Part shown: positions 8,481-18,040 of the stretch, piece after piece | Layout: the number at the start of each line of letters is the position of its first letter | Numbering within the stretch: position 1 is the stretch's first letter | From: Chryseobacterium ureilyticum | GTDB lineage: Bacteria; Bacteroidota; Bacteroidia; Flavobacteriales; Weeksellaceae | Assembly (NCBI RefSeq): GCF_900156735.1 | Contig: NZ_FTOL01000002.1 | Location: forward strand, 310,001-374,000 | Direction: 5' to 3' | Length of the DNA stretch: 64,000 bases | Translations under genes and position numbers: made by a program | The notes under the pieces: generated by a model | The model's input: only the letters and a program-made list of their open reading frames with translations | Databases searched by the model: none | Told to the model about the DNA's origin: nothing

Positions 8481-11400
8481 TTGCGGAAATTTATTATACT
8501 ATTCGTATTCTTCTTTTTAGGCGTATTCTCAGGAAATGCTCAGGTCTTTTCGTGGAAGAATCCCAACGTTCCAGAAGACAGTATTAAAAAGGACAGTATT
8601 CTTGCGGCAAGGCTTGAACAGGATATTTTTGCAAAAGATACACTTGATTTTATCCGTACCAATAACAGAGTCATTATTGATGAAGCTGTACTTGCTAAAA
8701 ATGATAAAAAAAGGTTTTTAGGAGAACTCAACTCTAAAGGTTCTATTATCCGTGGAATCACTTTTGGTAATAACCAAGGACAATCTGTACAAAGTTCCAT
8801 GGATCTTCAGATTTCCGGGCGACTTTCTAAAGATGTTACTATTTTAGCCAGTATTTCAGATCACAATTTACCTATTCAGGCTGACGGTTATACACAAACA
8901 CTTGAAGAGTTTGATAAAATTTACATGCAGCTTAATATTAAGGATAAATCGATCCTTAGAGCTGGGCATTTGGATCTTATGGAGGCTAAAAATTACTTTG
9001 CCAAGTACCAGAGAAGAAGCATGGGAATTCAGTTTCAGACAGAAATGGGTAAGGAAAATAAAACCTTTTTAGATATCTCTGCAGGAGTAGCGCGAAGTGA
9101 ATTTCACAGAATCCGTTTCCAGGGGGTTGAAGGAAATCAAGGTCCTTATCGTCTGACAGGAAAAAACGGAGAACAGTTTATCACCCTGATTTCCGGTTCT
9201 GAACAGGTTTTTATTGATGGAATTTTAATGAAGCGAGGAGAAAACCAGGATTATATTATCAATTATAACACAGGTGAAGTAACCTTTACCAGTTTCCGTC
9301 CTATTTTCCAACAGAATTTCATCACGATTTCTTATAACTACGCTAACAGGAATTATTCAAGGTATTTATTTACCGGAAAGATTGAGCATCAAAGAGAAAA
9401 GTTCAAAATCGGATTGAACATGTTCATGGAAAATGACAACAAAAATGCACCTCTTGCTTTAAGCTTGTCTAAAGAAGATGAACAAATTCTTGCCAACGCC
9501 GGAAATGACCCTAATTTGATGTATGCACCGTCAGGGGTTATTACGGAATATGATGTTAATAAAATTTTATATCGTTTAAATCCAGCTGGGAATTTTTATG
9601 AATTTTCTACAGACCCTAATGAAACATTATATCAGGTATCTTTCACTTATTTCGGAGCAAATTTAGGAGATTATAAAACTGCACAAACTACTAATAACGG
9701 ACGTGTTTTTGAGTATGTAGGTCCTAATGCCGGAGATTACAGAGCCGTAAGAAAACTTCCTTCCCCTCAAAAATCACAGGTCTTCTCTCTTAACTCTGAA
9801 TATCTGTTGAATGAAGGTAAAATAGGCGCAGATATTTCTTTAAGTAACTATGATGTCAATCTATTTTCATCTAAAGATTCTGATCAAAATACAGGATATG
9901 CATGGCGTATTTTCGGGAACAAGAGTTTTACAAAAAATTCATGGAAGGGAACTCCAAGTTTTGAGTATCAATACATAGACAAGCAATTCCATATTCTGGA
10001 TCGTATCAATGATGTAGAATTTTCCAGAGATTTCAACCTTACACAGGAATTTAATAAAAAGACTCAAAACAGATTTATCTTCAGCTTTTTAAATAAATGG
10101 AATAATAAATCTACTTTAAATTATCGTGTCAATTATTTAAATGAACAAGACTCCTACAAAGGTTTAAAAAATGACCTGGATTTTGGCTGGCTTACGGGAC
10201 GCTTCTTTACCAAAGGAAACCTTTCTTATCTGAATACAAATGCTACACTCCAAGACACCAAGTTCATCCGAGGTGGTGTATCTACAGAATTTACCGGAAA
10301 AAAAGGCAGCTGGACCATCGGTGGAAGTATGGAACACAATGAAAAGAAATACAATGATACCCAATTAATGGATGTTACCAGTTTCAGCTGGAAAGAGCTT
10401 TTTGTACAAAAGAAAATCGGAGACAGTACGCGTACAAAATTACTTGCAAAGGTATACATGAGAGATAATGACTCAGTACGTGATAACAGGCTTCAAAATA
10501 TGAATAATATTTTGGGGATCATGGCAGAAAGTCAGATTATCAAAACAGAAAGAACAAGCTTAAATGCTTTAATCCATTATAGAAAATTCTTCTATCAAAG
10601 TGCAGAAGGTAATGTATCAAGAAATAATGATTTCGTTGTCGGAAATTTACTTTATAATCAACAGCTTTTCAAAAATGGAATGAGACTTCAGGCTTTCTAC
10701 GAACTTGGGAACGGACAGGAAGCTCAGAGGGAATTCCAATATATTAAAGTAACTGATGGGCAAGGTGTTTACAAATGGACGGATTATAACGGTGATGGCA
10801 TTCAACAGTTGGATGAATTTGAAATCGCAGAATATTCTGATTTAGCTCAATATATAAGAATTTATACAAATTCAGTAAGATATATTCCTTCCAATAAAAA
10901 CAAACTGCAGCTTGCATTATTTGTAAATCCGGCAATCATCCTTAACTCAGAGAATGCATTTTTAAAGCGTTGGAATTTTAATATCTCTTTGAATTCTCAA
11001 AATTCCTTCTATAAAAAAGATAAGGTTTTAGTCCTTAATCCGTTTGAAAAAAATAGTGATCAGATTCTTAAAAACCAAAATATTTTAGCGTCTGTACAGT
11101 TTAATCCAACGGAAAAATCCGGATGGAACGGAAATTATAGATTCATCACGAATGATAACCTTATTAATGCCAATTTCAGTAATGAAGAACGTGAACAGAC
11201 TTCTCATTTTCTGAATATGGGGTATTGGTTCAATAAAGAATTTAGGGTAGACTGGGAAAATTCCGTCCATGATATCAAAAACTCTTCACAACTTTTTGCA
11301 ACAAGAGATTTTCATTTGAGTAATTTTGAAACCAAGCCTAAAGCTACTTACAAATTTACGGATGCTCTTCAGGCAGAACTTTCATCTGCTTATCGTCAGA

Positions 11401-11708
11401 AGCAAAGACTGGACGGAGAAGAATTACTAAAAGCGTTTGATGTTACCGGAACCATCCAATGGGAGTACAGAAAAACTTCTATTCGTGGAAACTTTTCTTT
11501 CATCAATAATAATTTCACTGGAAATAATTTCAGTATCGTAGGAAACCAGATGCTTGATGGACTGAAGCCCGGAAAAAATCAGGTTTGGAGTGTATTTATT
11601 CAGCAAGCTCTTAATTCATTCATTCAGTTAAATTTAAATTATGAAGGAAGAAATTCTGGAGAAAGAACAATTCATATTGGAAGTATGCAGGTAAAAGCGA
11701 GCTTCTAA
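8481..11708 (+). CDS. Large outer-membrane protein, uncharacterised Bacteroidota family
   Basis: 1075 residues. The start is a TTG because the signal peptide (MRKFIILFVFFFLGVFSGNAQ) begins there. Residues about 75-190 are a conserved-looking block (SKGSIIRGITFGNNQGQ... LRAGHLDLME). Residues about 215-270 contain EGNQGPYRLTGKNGEQ then SGSEQVFIDGILM and INYNTGEVTFT. The rest is amphipathic beta-strand sequence suggesting a barrel. Near residue 768, DYNGDGIQQLDEFE has EF-hand-like calcium ligand spacing. I know this kind of protein only as an unnamed Bacteroidota outer-membrane family and assign no function. It lies among T9SS cargo genes, and a perfect hairpin follows. Confidence 0.7.
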   Translation: MRKFIILFVFFFLGVFSGNAQVFSWKNPNVPEDSIKKDSILAARLEQDIFAKDTLDFIRTNNRVIIDEAVLAKNDKKRFLGELNSKGSIIRGITFGNNQGQSVQSSMDLQISGRLSKDVTILASISDHNLPIQADGYTQTLEEFDKIYMQLNIKDKSILRAGHLDLMEAKNYFAKYQRRSMGIQFQTEMGKENKTFLDISAGVARSEFHRIRFQGVEGNQGPYRLTGKNGEQFITLISGSEQVFIDGILMKRGENQDYIINYNTGEVTFTSFRPIFQQNFITISYNYANRNYSRYLFTGKIEHQREKFKIGLNMFMENDNKNAPLALSLSKEDEQILANAGNDPNLMYAPSGVITEYDVNKILYRLNPAGNFYEFSTDPNETLYQVSFTYFGANLGDYKTAQTTNNGRVFEYVGPNAGDYRAVRKLPSPQKSQVFSLNSEYLLNEGKIGADISLSNYDVNLFSSKDSDQNTGYAWRIFGNKSFTKNSWKGTPSFEYQYIDKQFHILDRINDVEFSRDFNLTQEFNKKTQNRFIFSFLNKWNNKSTLNYRVNYLNEQDSYKGLKNDLDFGWLTGRFFTKGNLSYLNTNATLQDTKFIRGGVSTEFTGKKGSWTIGGSMEHNEKKYNDTQLMDVTSFSWKELFVQKKIGDSTRTKLLAKVYMRDNDSVRDNRLQNMNNILGIMAESQIIKTERTSLNALIHYRKFFYQSAEGNVSRNNDFVVGNLLYNQQLFKNGMRLQAFYELGNGQEAQREFQYIKVTDGQGVYKWTDYNGDGIQQLDEFEIAEYSDLAQYIRIYTNSVRYIPSNKNKLQLALFVNPAIILNSENAFLKRWNFNISLNSQNSFYKKDKVLVLNPFEKNSDQILKNQNILASVQFNPTEKSGWNGNYRFITNDNLINANFSNEEREQTSHFLNMGYWFNKEFRVDWENSVHDIKNSSQLFATRDFHLSNFETKPKATYKFTDALQAELSSAYRQKQRLDGEELLKAFDVTGTIQWEYRKTSIRGNFSFINNNFTGNNFSIVGNQMLDGLKPGKNQVWSVFIQQALNSFIQLNLNYEGRNSGERTIHIGSMQVKASF

Positions 11709-11741
11709 AGAACCGGCATCAATCTATTTAAATTATATAAA

Positions 11742-11769
11742 AATCCCCGATATTGGAATATCGGGGATT
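11742..11769. terminator. Bidirectional terminator between convergent genes
   Basis: AATCCCCGATATT (11742-11754) and AATATCGGGGATT (11757-11769) are perfect 13-bp arms between the plus-strand gene ending at 11708 and the minus-strand gene ending at 11787. Confidence 0.85.
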
Positions 11770-11786
11770 ACTTTATGAATAAGTTT

Positions 11787-13562
11787 TTATTTTTTAATGA
11801 CCTTAGTAGACTCTGATCCTCGCTCAGTATTTACTTTTAAAATATAGACACCTACTGGTACTTTTCTCATATCTACAGATGCTTTTTCAGCATTTACAAC
11901 TTCATTTATAACTCTCTGCCCTGAAATGTTATATATTTCAACATTTCTGATTTTTCCATCATTGTTAATATAAAGATAATCAACAACAGGATTTGGGTAA
12001 AGATTTATCTTCTTTTTAGATACATCGTTGACAGCCATTGATTCTACTGTAAATTCAAAGGCTCCAAGATCTGGTGTTGTTGCATTTCTTGTATTTCCAT
12101 CAGCATCTAAAGTTATTCCGGCAATCGGAGTTCCTTTATTGTCTAAAGCTGCATTTCCTGAATTAGATATGTGAAAATCCGTTGTAGATACAAATACAGG
12201 TAAAACGTTCAGAGAATTGGTATTTCCTCCGAATGCAGTTTGGATATCAGCAAGGGTAGCTTTTGCAGCGCCTCCAATATACCCTAGGTTAGTTCCTGAA
12301 GAAAAGTAATTATTATTGTTAATATTAGAAAATATAGTATTAGGTGCGGCAGAATAAATTACGTATTTCTCTCCAGTTTGAGTCTGGGAATTTACGAAGA
12401 TATTATTCCTTATATCTAAAGCTCCGGCAGCTGTAATAGGCGTACTTATATTTAATGCTGCAGGTCTCCCCGCCACGGATTGGTTAACATTCATCACTAT
12501 GGTATTGTAATAAAGTTTAAAACCACCACCGTTACTAATTGCTATCCCATTTCCATTATCAGCAACGGTACCACCGCCATTGTAACCATATCCTGCAACT
12601 CCACTTACTATATTATTATATACTGAAATATTTGAAGCTATATTGGCTGAATTCAAATAGATTCCGGCTGCTCCATATCCTGCGGTATTTGTACTTCTAA
12701 CCTCGGAAATCTTATTATTGAAAACATTTCCATTCAAAACGTTAGCACCAACCAAAATTCCGGAGGCAATAGCGGTAGAAGTAGGTACTAATACAACACC
12801 GGTAATTGTATTTCCACTAATTTCAAAGTTCTGGGCATGTTGCAAAGCAATTCCTCTGAACAGCATCTTATCAGCTATTACTGTAGATCCTATAACATTA
12901 TTTTTAATAATATAGCCACCCGCCGTAACCGTTGCATTACCTATAGCAAATATACCATTCTGAGCCCTTACAATAGTATTATTAATAGCTGTAAAGTTAT
13001 TATTGGAAACCTCTGCTGCTCCTAATGTAGATCCGGCTATAATAATCCCAGCTATTGTTCCTGTAGAACTAGATCCTGCAATATTTGTGTTTTTTACAGT
13101 AATATTATCAGAACCGTCTGTTGCAGTACTTGTTATTACAACAACAGCGGGTGATGTTCCTGTAATAGCCGTAAAAGTATTGCTAATGGTTAGATTTCTT
13201 GAAGAAGTTCCATTATTGCTTCCTTCAATCGTTAAATTATCACCTCCATTCACTTTAATAATACCTACAGGACTTGCTCCTGAAATAGTAGCATTTACCC
13301 CTGTTGCAGGCTTTACCAGCACAGAAGAATAATTCGAAGTACCAATGCTGGCATTTAGAACGGCAGTAGCAGTTTCCGTTACGTCAGCAGTAATATCAAT
13401 TGTAATAGCCCCTTGATGTGTCCCTGCATTAATAGCGTCAAAAGCACCCATTAATGTAGTATAAGTTCCCGTAGTTGTACCTGCCGTAGCTGATAAACTA
13501 ACCTGTGCATCTAATTCAGATGCTGCAAGACATGTTACTAAGCAAAGTAAAAGTTTGTTCAT
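11787..13562 (-). CDS. Secreted right-handed beta-helix protein with a T9SS sorting domain
   Basis: 591 residues from the ATG at 13562 (MNKLLLCLVTCLAASELDAQ signal peptide); the frame runs on to 13658 but that extension has no sensible leader. Residues about 70-450 repeat turns such as NLTISN, NITVKN, YIIKNNVIG, FEISGNTITG and ISVYNNIVSG, the Asn-rich ladder of a parallel beta-helix (PbH1/NosD-like). The last 75 residues (KKINLYPNPVVDYLYINNDG...VPVGVYILKVNTERGSESTKVIKK) are a canonical type A T9SS domain with the LYPNP motif. The fold is often used for polysaccharide binding or cleavage, but I see no catalytic residues, so the substrate is open. Confidence 0.85.
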   Translation of the reverse strand: MNKLLLCLVTCLAASELDAQVSLSATAGTTTGTYTTLMGAFDAINAGTHQGAITIDITADVTETATAVLNASIGTSNYSSVLVKPATGVNATISGASPVGIIKVNGGDNLTIEGSNNGTSSRNLTISNTFTAITGTSPAVVVITSTATDGSDNITVKNTNIAGSSSTGTIAGIIIAGSTLGAAEVSNNNFTAINNTIVRAQNGIFAIGNATVTAGGYIIKNNVIGSTVIADKMLFRGIALQHAQNFEISGNTITGVVLVPTSTAIASGILVGANVLNGNVFNNKISEVRSTNTAGYGAAGIYLNSANIASNISVYNNIVSGVAGYGYNGGGTVADNGNGIAISNGGGFKLYYNTIVMNVNQSVAGRPAALNISTPITAAGALDIRNNIFVNSQTQTGEKYVIYSAAPNTIFSNINNNNYFSSGTNLGYIGGAAKATLADIQTAFGGNTNSLNVLPVFVSTTDFHISNSGNAALDNKGTPIAGITLDADGNTRNATTPDLGAFEFTVESMAVNDVSKKKINLYPNPVVDYLYINNDGKIRNVEIYNISGQRVINEVVNAEKASVDMRKVPVGVYILKVNTERGSESTKVIKK

Positions 13563-13746
13563 ACTTATTAATTTTATTATTAAATATATAAAAACATTTT
13601 CATTAAAAATCAAAAATAACTGAAAATCAATCAAATAAAAAGGAAATAAATTAAACAAAATTCACAAAAACCCTATTAATAGATACAAAAAACACAAAAC
13701 ACAAAAAGTCATTTAAATAGTATAAAATCATTTTTTTAGAATTTCG

Positions 13747-13754
13747 TAAATTTG
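13747..13754 (+). promoter_or_regulatory. -7 element (TAAATTTG) immediately before dusB
   Basis: TAAATTTG is an exact TAnnTTTG match that ends 4 bp before the ATG at 13759. A start point 5-7 bases downstream of the box would place the transcript start at or inside the start codon, which implies a leaderless or nearly leaderless mRNA. Confidence 0.55.
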
Positions 13755-13758
13755 CATC

Positions 13759-14754
13759 ATGATAAAAATAGGCAACATAGAACTGCCGGAATTTCCACTT
13801 TTGCTGGCTCCAATGGAAGACGTAAGTGATCCTCCGTTCAGACGTTTGTGTAAAATGCATGGCGCAGACTTGATGTACTCGGAATTTATTTCTTCCGAAG
13901 GATTGATTCGTGATGCAATCAAAAGCCGTAAAAAGCTGGATATCTTCGATTATGAAAGACCTGTAGGTATACAGATCTTTGGGGGTGATGAAGAAGCTAT
14001 GGCAATGTCTGCAAGAATTGTTGAAACTGTAAACCCTGATCTTGTTGATATTAACTTTGGTTGTCCGGTGAAAAAAGTAGTATGCAAAGGAGCCGGAGCT
14101 GGAGTATTGAAGGATATTGATCTTATGGTTCGCCTTACTAAAGCTGTAGTAAGCTCTACCCACCTTCCTGTAACAGTCAAAACCCGTTTAGGATGGGACA
14201 GCACAAGCATCAACATTGATGAAGTAGCAGAGCGTCTTCAGGAAACAGGAATTAAAGCCCTTACTATACATGCAAGAACCCGTGCACAGATGTACAAGGG
14301 AGAAGCAGACTGGGAACATATTTCAAGAATTAAACAAAATCCTAATATTGAAATTCCTATTTTCGGAAATGGTGATATTGATTCTCCTGAAAAAGCATTG
14401 GAATACAAACAAAAATACGCTTGTGACGGAATTATGATTGGACGCGCTGCGATTGGTTACCCTTGGATATTCAATGAAATTAAACATTTCTTTAAAACAG
14501 GTGAAAACTTGCCTGTGCCAACTATTTCAGACCGTCTTCTAGCTGTACGTCAACATGCTGAATGGAGCGCTGAATGGAAAGGAGAGAGATTAGGATTGGT
14601 TGAAATGAGACAGCATTACAGCAATTATTTCAGAGGAGTTCCTCACTTTAAAGAATTCAGAAAAAGATTCCTTGAAGTATTCACATTAGAAGAGATGGAT
14701 GCTTTAATTAAAGAAACCCAAAAATTCTACGAAGAATATCAGGAACAGGTATAA
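13759..14754 (+). CDS. dusB: tRNA-dihydrouridine synthase (DusB type)
   Basis: 331 residues, normal length for DusB. The FMN-dependent TIM barrel starts LLAPMEDVSDPPFR (near residue 15) and has the active-site segment NFGCPVKKV with the catalytic cysteine at residue 102. KTRLGWD and IHARTRAQMYKGEADW follow, and the FMN-phosphate loop FGNGDIDSPEKA...GIMIGRAAIG is present. It reduces uridines to dihydrouridine in tRNA. All expected motifs are intact. It appears monocistronic, with a -7 box directly upstream and a strong hairpin after the stop. Confidence 0.95.
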   Translation: MIKIGNIELPEFPLLLAPMEDVSDPPFRRLCKMHGADLMYSEFISSEGLIRDAIKSRKKLDIFDYERPVGIQIFGGDEEAMAMSARIVETVNPDLVDINFGCPVKKVVCKGAGAGVLKDIDLMVRLTKAVVSSTHLPVTVKTRLGWDSTSINIDEVAERLQETGIKALTIHARTRAQMYKGEADWEHISRIKQNPNIEIPIFGNGDIDSPEKALEYKQKYACDGIMIGRAAIGYPWIFNEIKHFFKTGENLPVPTISDRLLAVRQHAEWSAEWKGERLGLVEMRQHYSNYFRGVPHFKEFRKRFLEVFTLEEMDALIKETQKFYEEYQEQV

Positions 14755-14757
14755 AAT

Positions 14758-14791
14758 AAAAAAACCATCAAATTTATTTGATGGTTTTTTT
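14758..14791. terminator. Bidirectional terminator between dusB and deoC
   Basis: Fifteen-base arms (14758-14772 and 14777-14791) with core CCATCAAA / TTTGATGG flanked by A7 and T7 tracts and a 4-base loop. The symmetrical A and T tails serve both convergent genes. Confidence 0.9.
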
Positions 14792-14808
14792 ATTCTTTTG
14801 AATCTATT

Positions 14809-15552
14809 TTAATATCCTTCTGATGAAGATTCGTTTTTAATCAATGCTAATGCTGAAGAGGTTCCGATTCGCTTTACACCCATGCTGATCATTTTTTCAG
14901 CATCTTCTGGAGTTCTTACTCCTCCGGCAGCTTTTACAGGAAGTTTCCCTGCATTGTCAAGCATAATTTTTATTCCTTCAAATGTTGCTCCGTTAGGTTT
15001 CCCATCCTCAGTTTTGTAAAATCCTGTTGAAGACTTTACAAAAATCTTAGACCATTCATTTTCAGAGAAATTTTCTTCTGCCCAGGTAGAAATATTTTTA
15101 GTAAGATCAGCAATTTGCACATCAGTTAAAGCTGCAATTTCAATGATCCATTTAGCAATTTTATGGTTGTCTAAAGCCAGCTTTGTACATTTTACAAATT
15201 CTTCTTTTACCGATTCTGTTTCTCCCTGAAGATATGCATTATAATTAATTACAAAATCTAATTCATCAGCTCCGTCTTCTATTGCTTTTGAAGCTTCAGC
15301 AAGCTTTTCATCAATTGAATACGTTCCTTCGTGAAAGCCTATTACAGTTCCTACTGCAACATTTGAATTTCTCTCCTGAATATATTTTTTGATTTCCGCT
15401 ACATAATCCGGTCGGATCATTACGGCAAAAATACCATTATCAATAGCTTCCTGAGTAAGTTTTTTATCAATTTGAAGTGTTTCTTCATTCGAAATACCTG
15501 ATTGTTCTGGTGTTTTCAGGTAGGTTGAATCCAAATATTGGGCTATGTTCAT
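14809..15552 (-). CDS. deoC: Deoxyribose-phosphate aldolase
   Basis: 247 residues, class I aldolase TIM barrel that cleaves 2-deoxyribose-5-phosphate to glyceraldehyde-3-phosphate and acetaldehyde in deoxynucleoside catabolism. The Schiff-base lysine is K173 in FVKSSTGF, with the proton-relay D99 (ELDFVINY) and K207 (PVKAAGGVRT) also present. The start MNIAQYLDSTYLK lies 4 bp after the stop of the Lrp-type regulator gene, so the two are co-transcribed and probably translationally linked. Confidence 0.94.
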   Translation of the reverse strand: MNIAQYLDSTYLKTPEQSGISNEETLQIDKKLTQEAIDNGIFAVMIRPDYVAEIKKYIQERNSNVAVGTVIGFHEGTYSIDEKLAEASKAIEDGADELDFVINYNAYLQGETESVKEEFVKCTKLALDNHKIAKWIIEIAALTDVQIADLTKNISTWAEENFSENEWSKIFVKSSTGFYKTEDGKPNGATFEGIKIMLDNAGKLPVKAAGGVRTPEDAEKMISMGVKRIGTSSALALIKNESSSEGY

Positions 15553-15556
15553 ATCG

Positions 15557-16027
15557 TTATACTTTCAATTGTCTGTAAATACCTTGTTCCAAAGATATAA
15601 AAGTTTCTGTTCTTGTTACCCCCTTCAATTTTTGAAGTTTGCTAAGGATTTGCATCAAATGATCATTATCCTTACAAAGAACCTTAAGGAATATTGTATA
15701 ATTCCCTGTTGTATAGTGCGCTTCTACCACTTCATTAATATCGTGTAAAGATTTTACTACTTCAGGATAATGACTTGGCTGATCTAAAAATACACCGATA
15801 TATGAAATTACTTTATATCCGATTTTTTTAGGATTAAGGAATGAAATTGAATTCTCAATTACCCCAGCGTGTTCAAGTTTCTTAATTCTTTGGTGTACTG
15901 CTGTTGTAGAGATTCCTACATTTTTAGAGATGTGTGCTAAAGATGTTTTAGCATTATCCATCAGCATGTAAATAATTTCCTTGTCAATTGAATCTAAGTG
16001 ATAGCTTGTGTTGCTCGAATTTTTCAT
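15557..16027 (-). CDS. Lrp/AsnC-family transcriptional regulator
   Basis: 156 residues. An N-terminal winged helix-turn-helix (about 12-60: DKEIIYMLMDNAKTSLAHISKNVGISTTAVHQRIKKLE, quoted in part) is followed by the RAM ligand-binding/oligomerisation domain (about 75-150). Lrp-family proteins bind DNA as octamer-like rings and sense amino acids or related small molecules; the ligand is not predictable here. The gene sits between an EEP-family phosphatase gene (29 bp upstream) and deoC (4 bp downstream) on the same strand. Confidence 0.9.
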   Translation of the reverse strand: MKNSSNTSYHLDSIDKEIIYMLMDNAKTSLAHISKNVGISTTAVHQRIKKLEHAGVIENSISFLNPKKIGYKVISYIGVFLDQPSHYPEVVKSLHDINEVVEAHYTTGNYTIFLKVLCKDNDHLMQILSKLQKLKGVTRTETFISLEQGIYRQLKV

Positions 16028-16055
16028 TTTCTACTTTTTTATTATTTATGTTTTT

Positions 16056-16991
16056 TTACTGTAAGCTTTTAAACTTTACAAAAACCGGAAAATGATCACT
16101 GTATCCGCCTAAGTACCGTGTACCGGCATAGGTTCGGAAAGGTCGACCTTCAAAATTTCTGGTTCTGCTGCTGATTTTTTCAGAGTTAAATATACAGGCT
16201 TCCTGAAAAGCCAGTACTTTATTGTCAACAAGGGATTTTGACATAATGATCTGATCATACAACAATCCAGATTTATAATGAAAAGTAGAATAATTTCTTG
16301 TAGAAAACAACTCTTGAAAAGGGTTTATCAAAACCTTCTCATGATTATTGTCATAGAGAATTTGAACTAAATTTTCATCATCCGGGTTTTCGTTAAAATC
16401 ACCACACAATATTACATGTTCCTTATCTTCATCTACGATTTTCATGATCCGTTGCCGGACTTCATTAAGTATAAAGGCTCTTTTGGGTTTATTGATATCT
16501 TTTTCGCGCTTAGAGGGAAGGTGCGCAATAAAGACATTAATAACTTCGTCTTTATATTTAACCTTTGAAAAAAGTACGTCTCTGGTTGTGTCGTAATTTC
16601 CTGTGTTTTTATTTATAATTTCAAAAAAGAAAGTAATGGTTTCAGAATCTATAACCTCTACTTTATTTTTATCATATAACATGGCAACATCTACTTTTCT
16701 TTCATCCATTGAATTGTAATGAACAATTCCATATTCTGAATTAAAAGGTTCTAGTTCCACAAGATCTTCCAAAACTTTCCTTCCGGAAACTTCGGATAAT
16801 CCTATTATAAATGGTAGTGTACCGTTTTCCTCCTTCATCAGTTGAAATACGTGAGAGATCTTAAAAAGCTTGTTTTTATATCTTCTCTCGTCCCAGTTCC
16901 TTAAACCTGATTTTGTAGGATCTAATTTATGTACAGGTTTAGGGTCAGGTAAAAATAAATTTTCAACATTATAAAAAGAGAACAGTTCCAT
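16056..16991 (-). CDS. Endonuclease/exonuclease/phosphatase (EEP) family protein
   Basis: 311 residues from the ATG at 16991 (MELFSFYNVENLF); a GTG two codons earlier is the alternative. EEP-fold motifs are present: FYNVENLF at the start, the metal-binding DFNENPDD in HVILCGDFNENPDD (near residue 195), and the C-terminal catalytic GYSDHFPVFVKF. IGLSEV supplies the conserved metal-binding Glu. Members hydrolyse phosphodiesters in nucleic acids or phosphates in lipids and inositols; specificity cannot be told. No signal peptide, so it is cytoplasmic. It seems to lead an operon with the Lrp regulator and deoC. Confidence 0.85.
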   Translation of the reverse strand: MELFSFYNVENLFLPDPKPVHKLDPTKSGLRNWDERRYKNKLFKISHVFQLMKEENGTLPFIIGLSEVSGRKVLEDLVELEPFNSEYGIVHYNSMDERKVDVAMLYDKNKVEVIDSETITFFFEIINKNTGNYDTTRDVLFSKVKYKDEVINVFIAHLPSKREKDINKPKRAFILNEVRQRIMKIVDEDKEHVILCGDFNENPDDENLVQILYDNNHEKVLINPFQELFSTRNYSTFHYKSGLLYDQIIMSKSLVDNKVLAFQEACIFNSEKISSRTRNFEGRPFRTYAGTRYLGGYSDHFPVFVKFKSLQ

Positions 16992-17368
16992 CAACACAAA
17001 TTTCTATACTTTAATTTTAATATGTTCTTTTTCTAAATGTAAATTTATTTATTTTTCATCAAAATTCATTGAATCTTCTACAATACCTATTAAATCAATT
17101 TCTAATAAGAAATCGTTCAAATATAGTAAAAAATACCAATAAAACTACTTTTAGGGAATTATATTTTCAATTATTTAACAAATCTATTCAATATATCAAA
17201 ATCAAAACAATATATAAAACGTCGAAAAATTAAAATAAAAAATCAAATTACAACAAAAGAAACTAATATTTTTCTTATATTTTAAAATAATAACAAATAT
17301 TATTCCATTTAGCAAGATTATAAATTGAACACATAAAAATTAATATTTAATGAATTCAAATATATTTT
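16992..17368. other. AT-rich intergenic spacer, no gene seen
   Basis: About 377 bp of very AT-rich sequence between the EEP gene and trmD, both on the minus strand. I found no open frame with a convincing start and no clear hairpin. A near-match to the -7 box (GAAATTTG on the minus strand, just before the EEP start) lies at its left edge. Confidence 0.6.
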
Positions 17369-18040
17369 TTACAACAGATCCGGACGTTTTTCTTTGGTAA
17401 TTCTCACCGCTTCTTCATGACGCCATTCTTCAATTTTCCCAAAATTCCCACTTAAAAGTATTTTAGGAACATCTAAGCCTTTATAGCTTTCCGGTCTTGT
17501 ATAAATGGGTGGTGATAGAAGATCATCCTGAAAACTATCTGTCAAAGCACTCTGTTCATCATTCAAAACTCCAGGAAGTAATCGTATAATAGAATCTGCA
17601 AGAACGCATGCTGCAAGCTCTCCTCCGGTTAAGACATAGTCTCCTATTGAGATTTCTTTGGTAATATGAAGATCTCTTACTCTTTGGTCTATTCCTTTAT
17701 AGTGTCCGCAAAGAAAGATCAGATTATTTTTTATTGAAAGAGAATTGGCAATCTTCTGATTCAGTGTTACTCCGTCCGGAGTCAGATAAATAACCTCATC
17801 ATACTCTCTTTGAGATTTAAGTTCTGAAATACATTTATCCAATGGCTCTACCATCATTACCATTCCTGCTCCACCACCATAAGGTTCATCGTCTATTTGC
17901 CTGTGCTTATTTATAGCCCAATCTCTCAGATGATGAAAGTGTACTTCTACCAGTCCTTTATCCATTGCTCTCTTCAAAATAGAGGTCTTAAACGGACTTT
18001 CCATCAATTCTGGAAGTACGCTTATTATATCAATTCTCAT
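17369..18040 (-). CDS. trmD: tRNA (guanine-N1-)-methyltransferase
   Basis: 223 residues of the SPOUT-fold TrmD family, which methylates G37 of tRNA with S-adenosylmethionine. Diagnostic segments are [13 protein letters not shown] at the start, [13 protein letters not shown] (near residue 52), [12 protein letters not shown] and the knot [12 protein letters not shown] (near 130). The start ATG overlaps the stop of ndh by 4 bp, so trmD is translationally coupled to ndh, an unusual partner compared with the rpsP-rimM-trmD-rplS operon of many bacteria. Confidence 0.95.
   Translation of the reverse strand: MRIDIISVLPELMESPFKTSILKRAMDKGLVEVHFHHLRDWAINKHRQIDDEPYGGGAGMVMMVEPLDKCISELKSQREYDEVIYLTPDGVTLNQKIANSLSIKNNLIFLCGHYKGIDQRVRDLHITKEISIGDYVLTGGELAACVLADSIIRLLPGVLNDEQSALTDSFQDDLLSPPIYTRPESYKGLDVPKILLSGNFGKIEEWRHEEAVRITKEKRPDLL

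Noticed and set aside
13003..13332. Long frames antisense to real genes, e.g. opposite the beta-helix protein and the HMG-CoA reductase
   Set aside because: They follow from the codon composition of the real genes, which have clear signal peptides or motifs. The antisense frames have none.
13563..13658. Longer N-terminus of the beta-helix protein
   Set aside because: The extension (MFNLFPFYLIDFQ...) precedes a complete signal peptide that starts at 13562.
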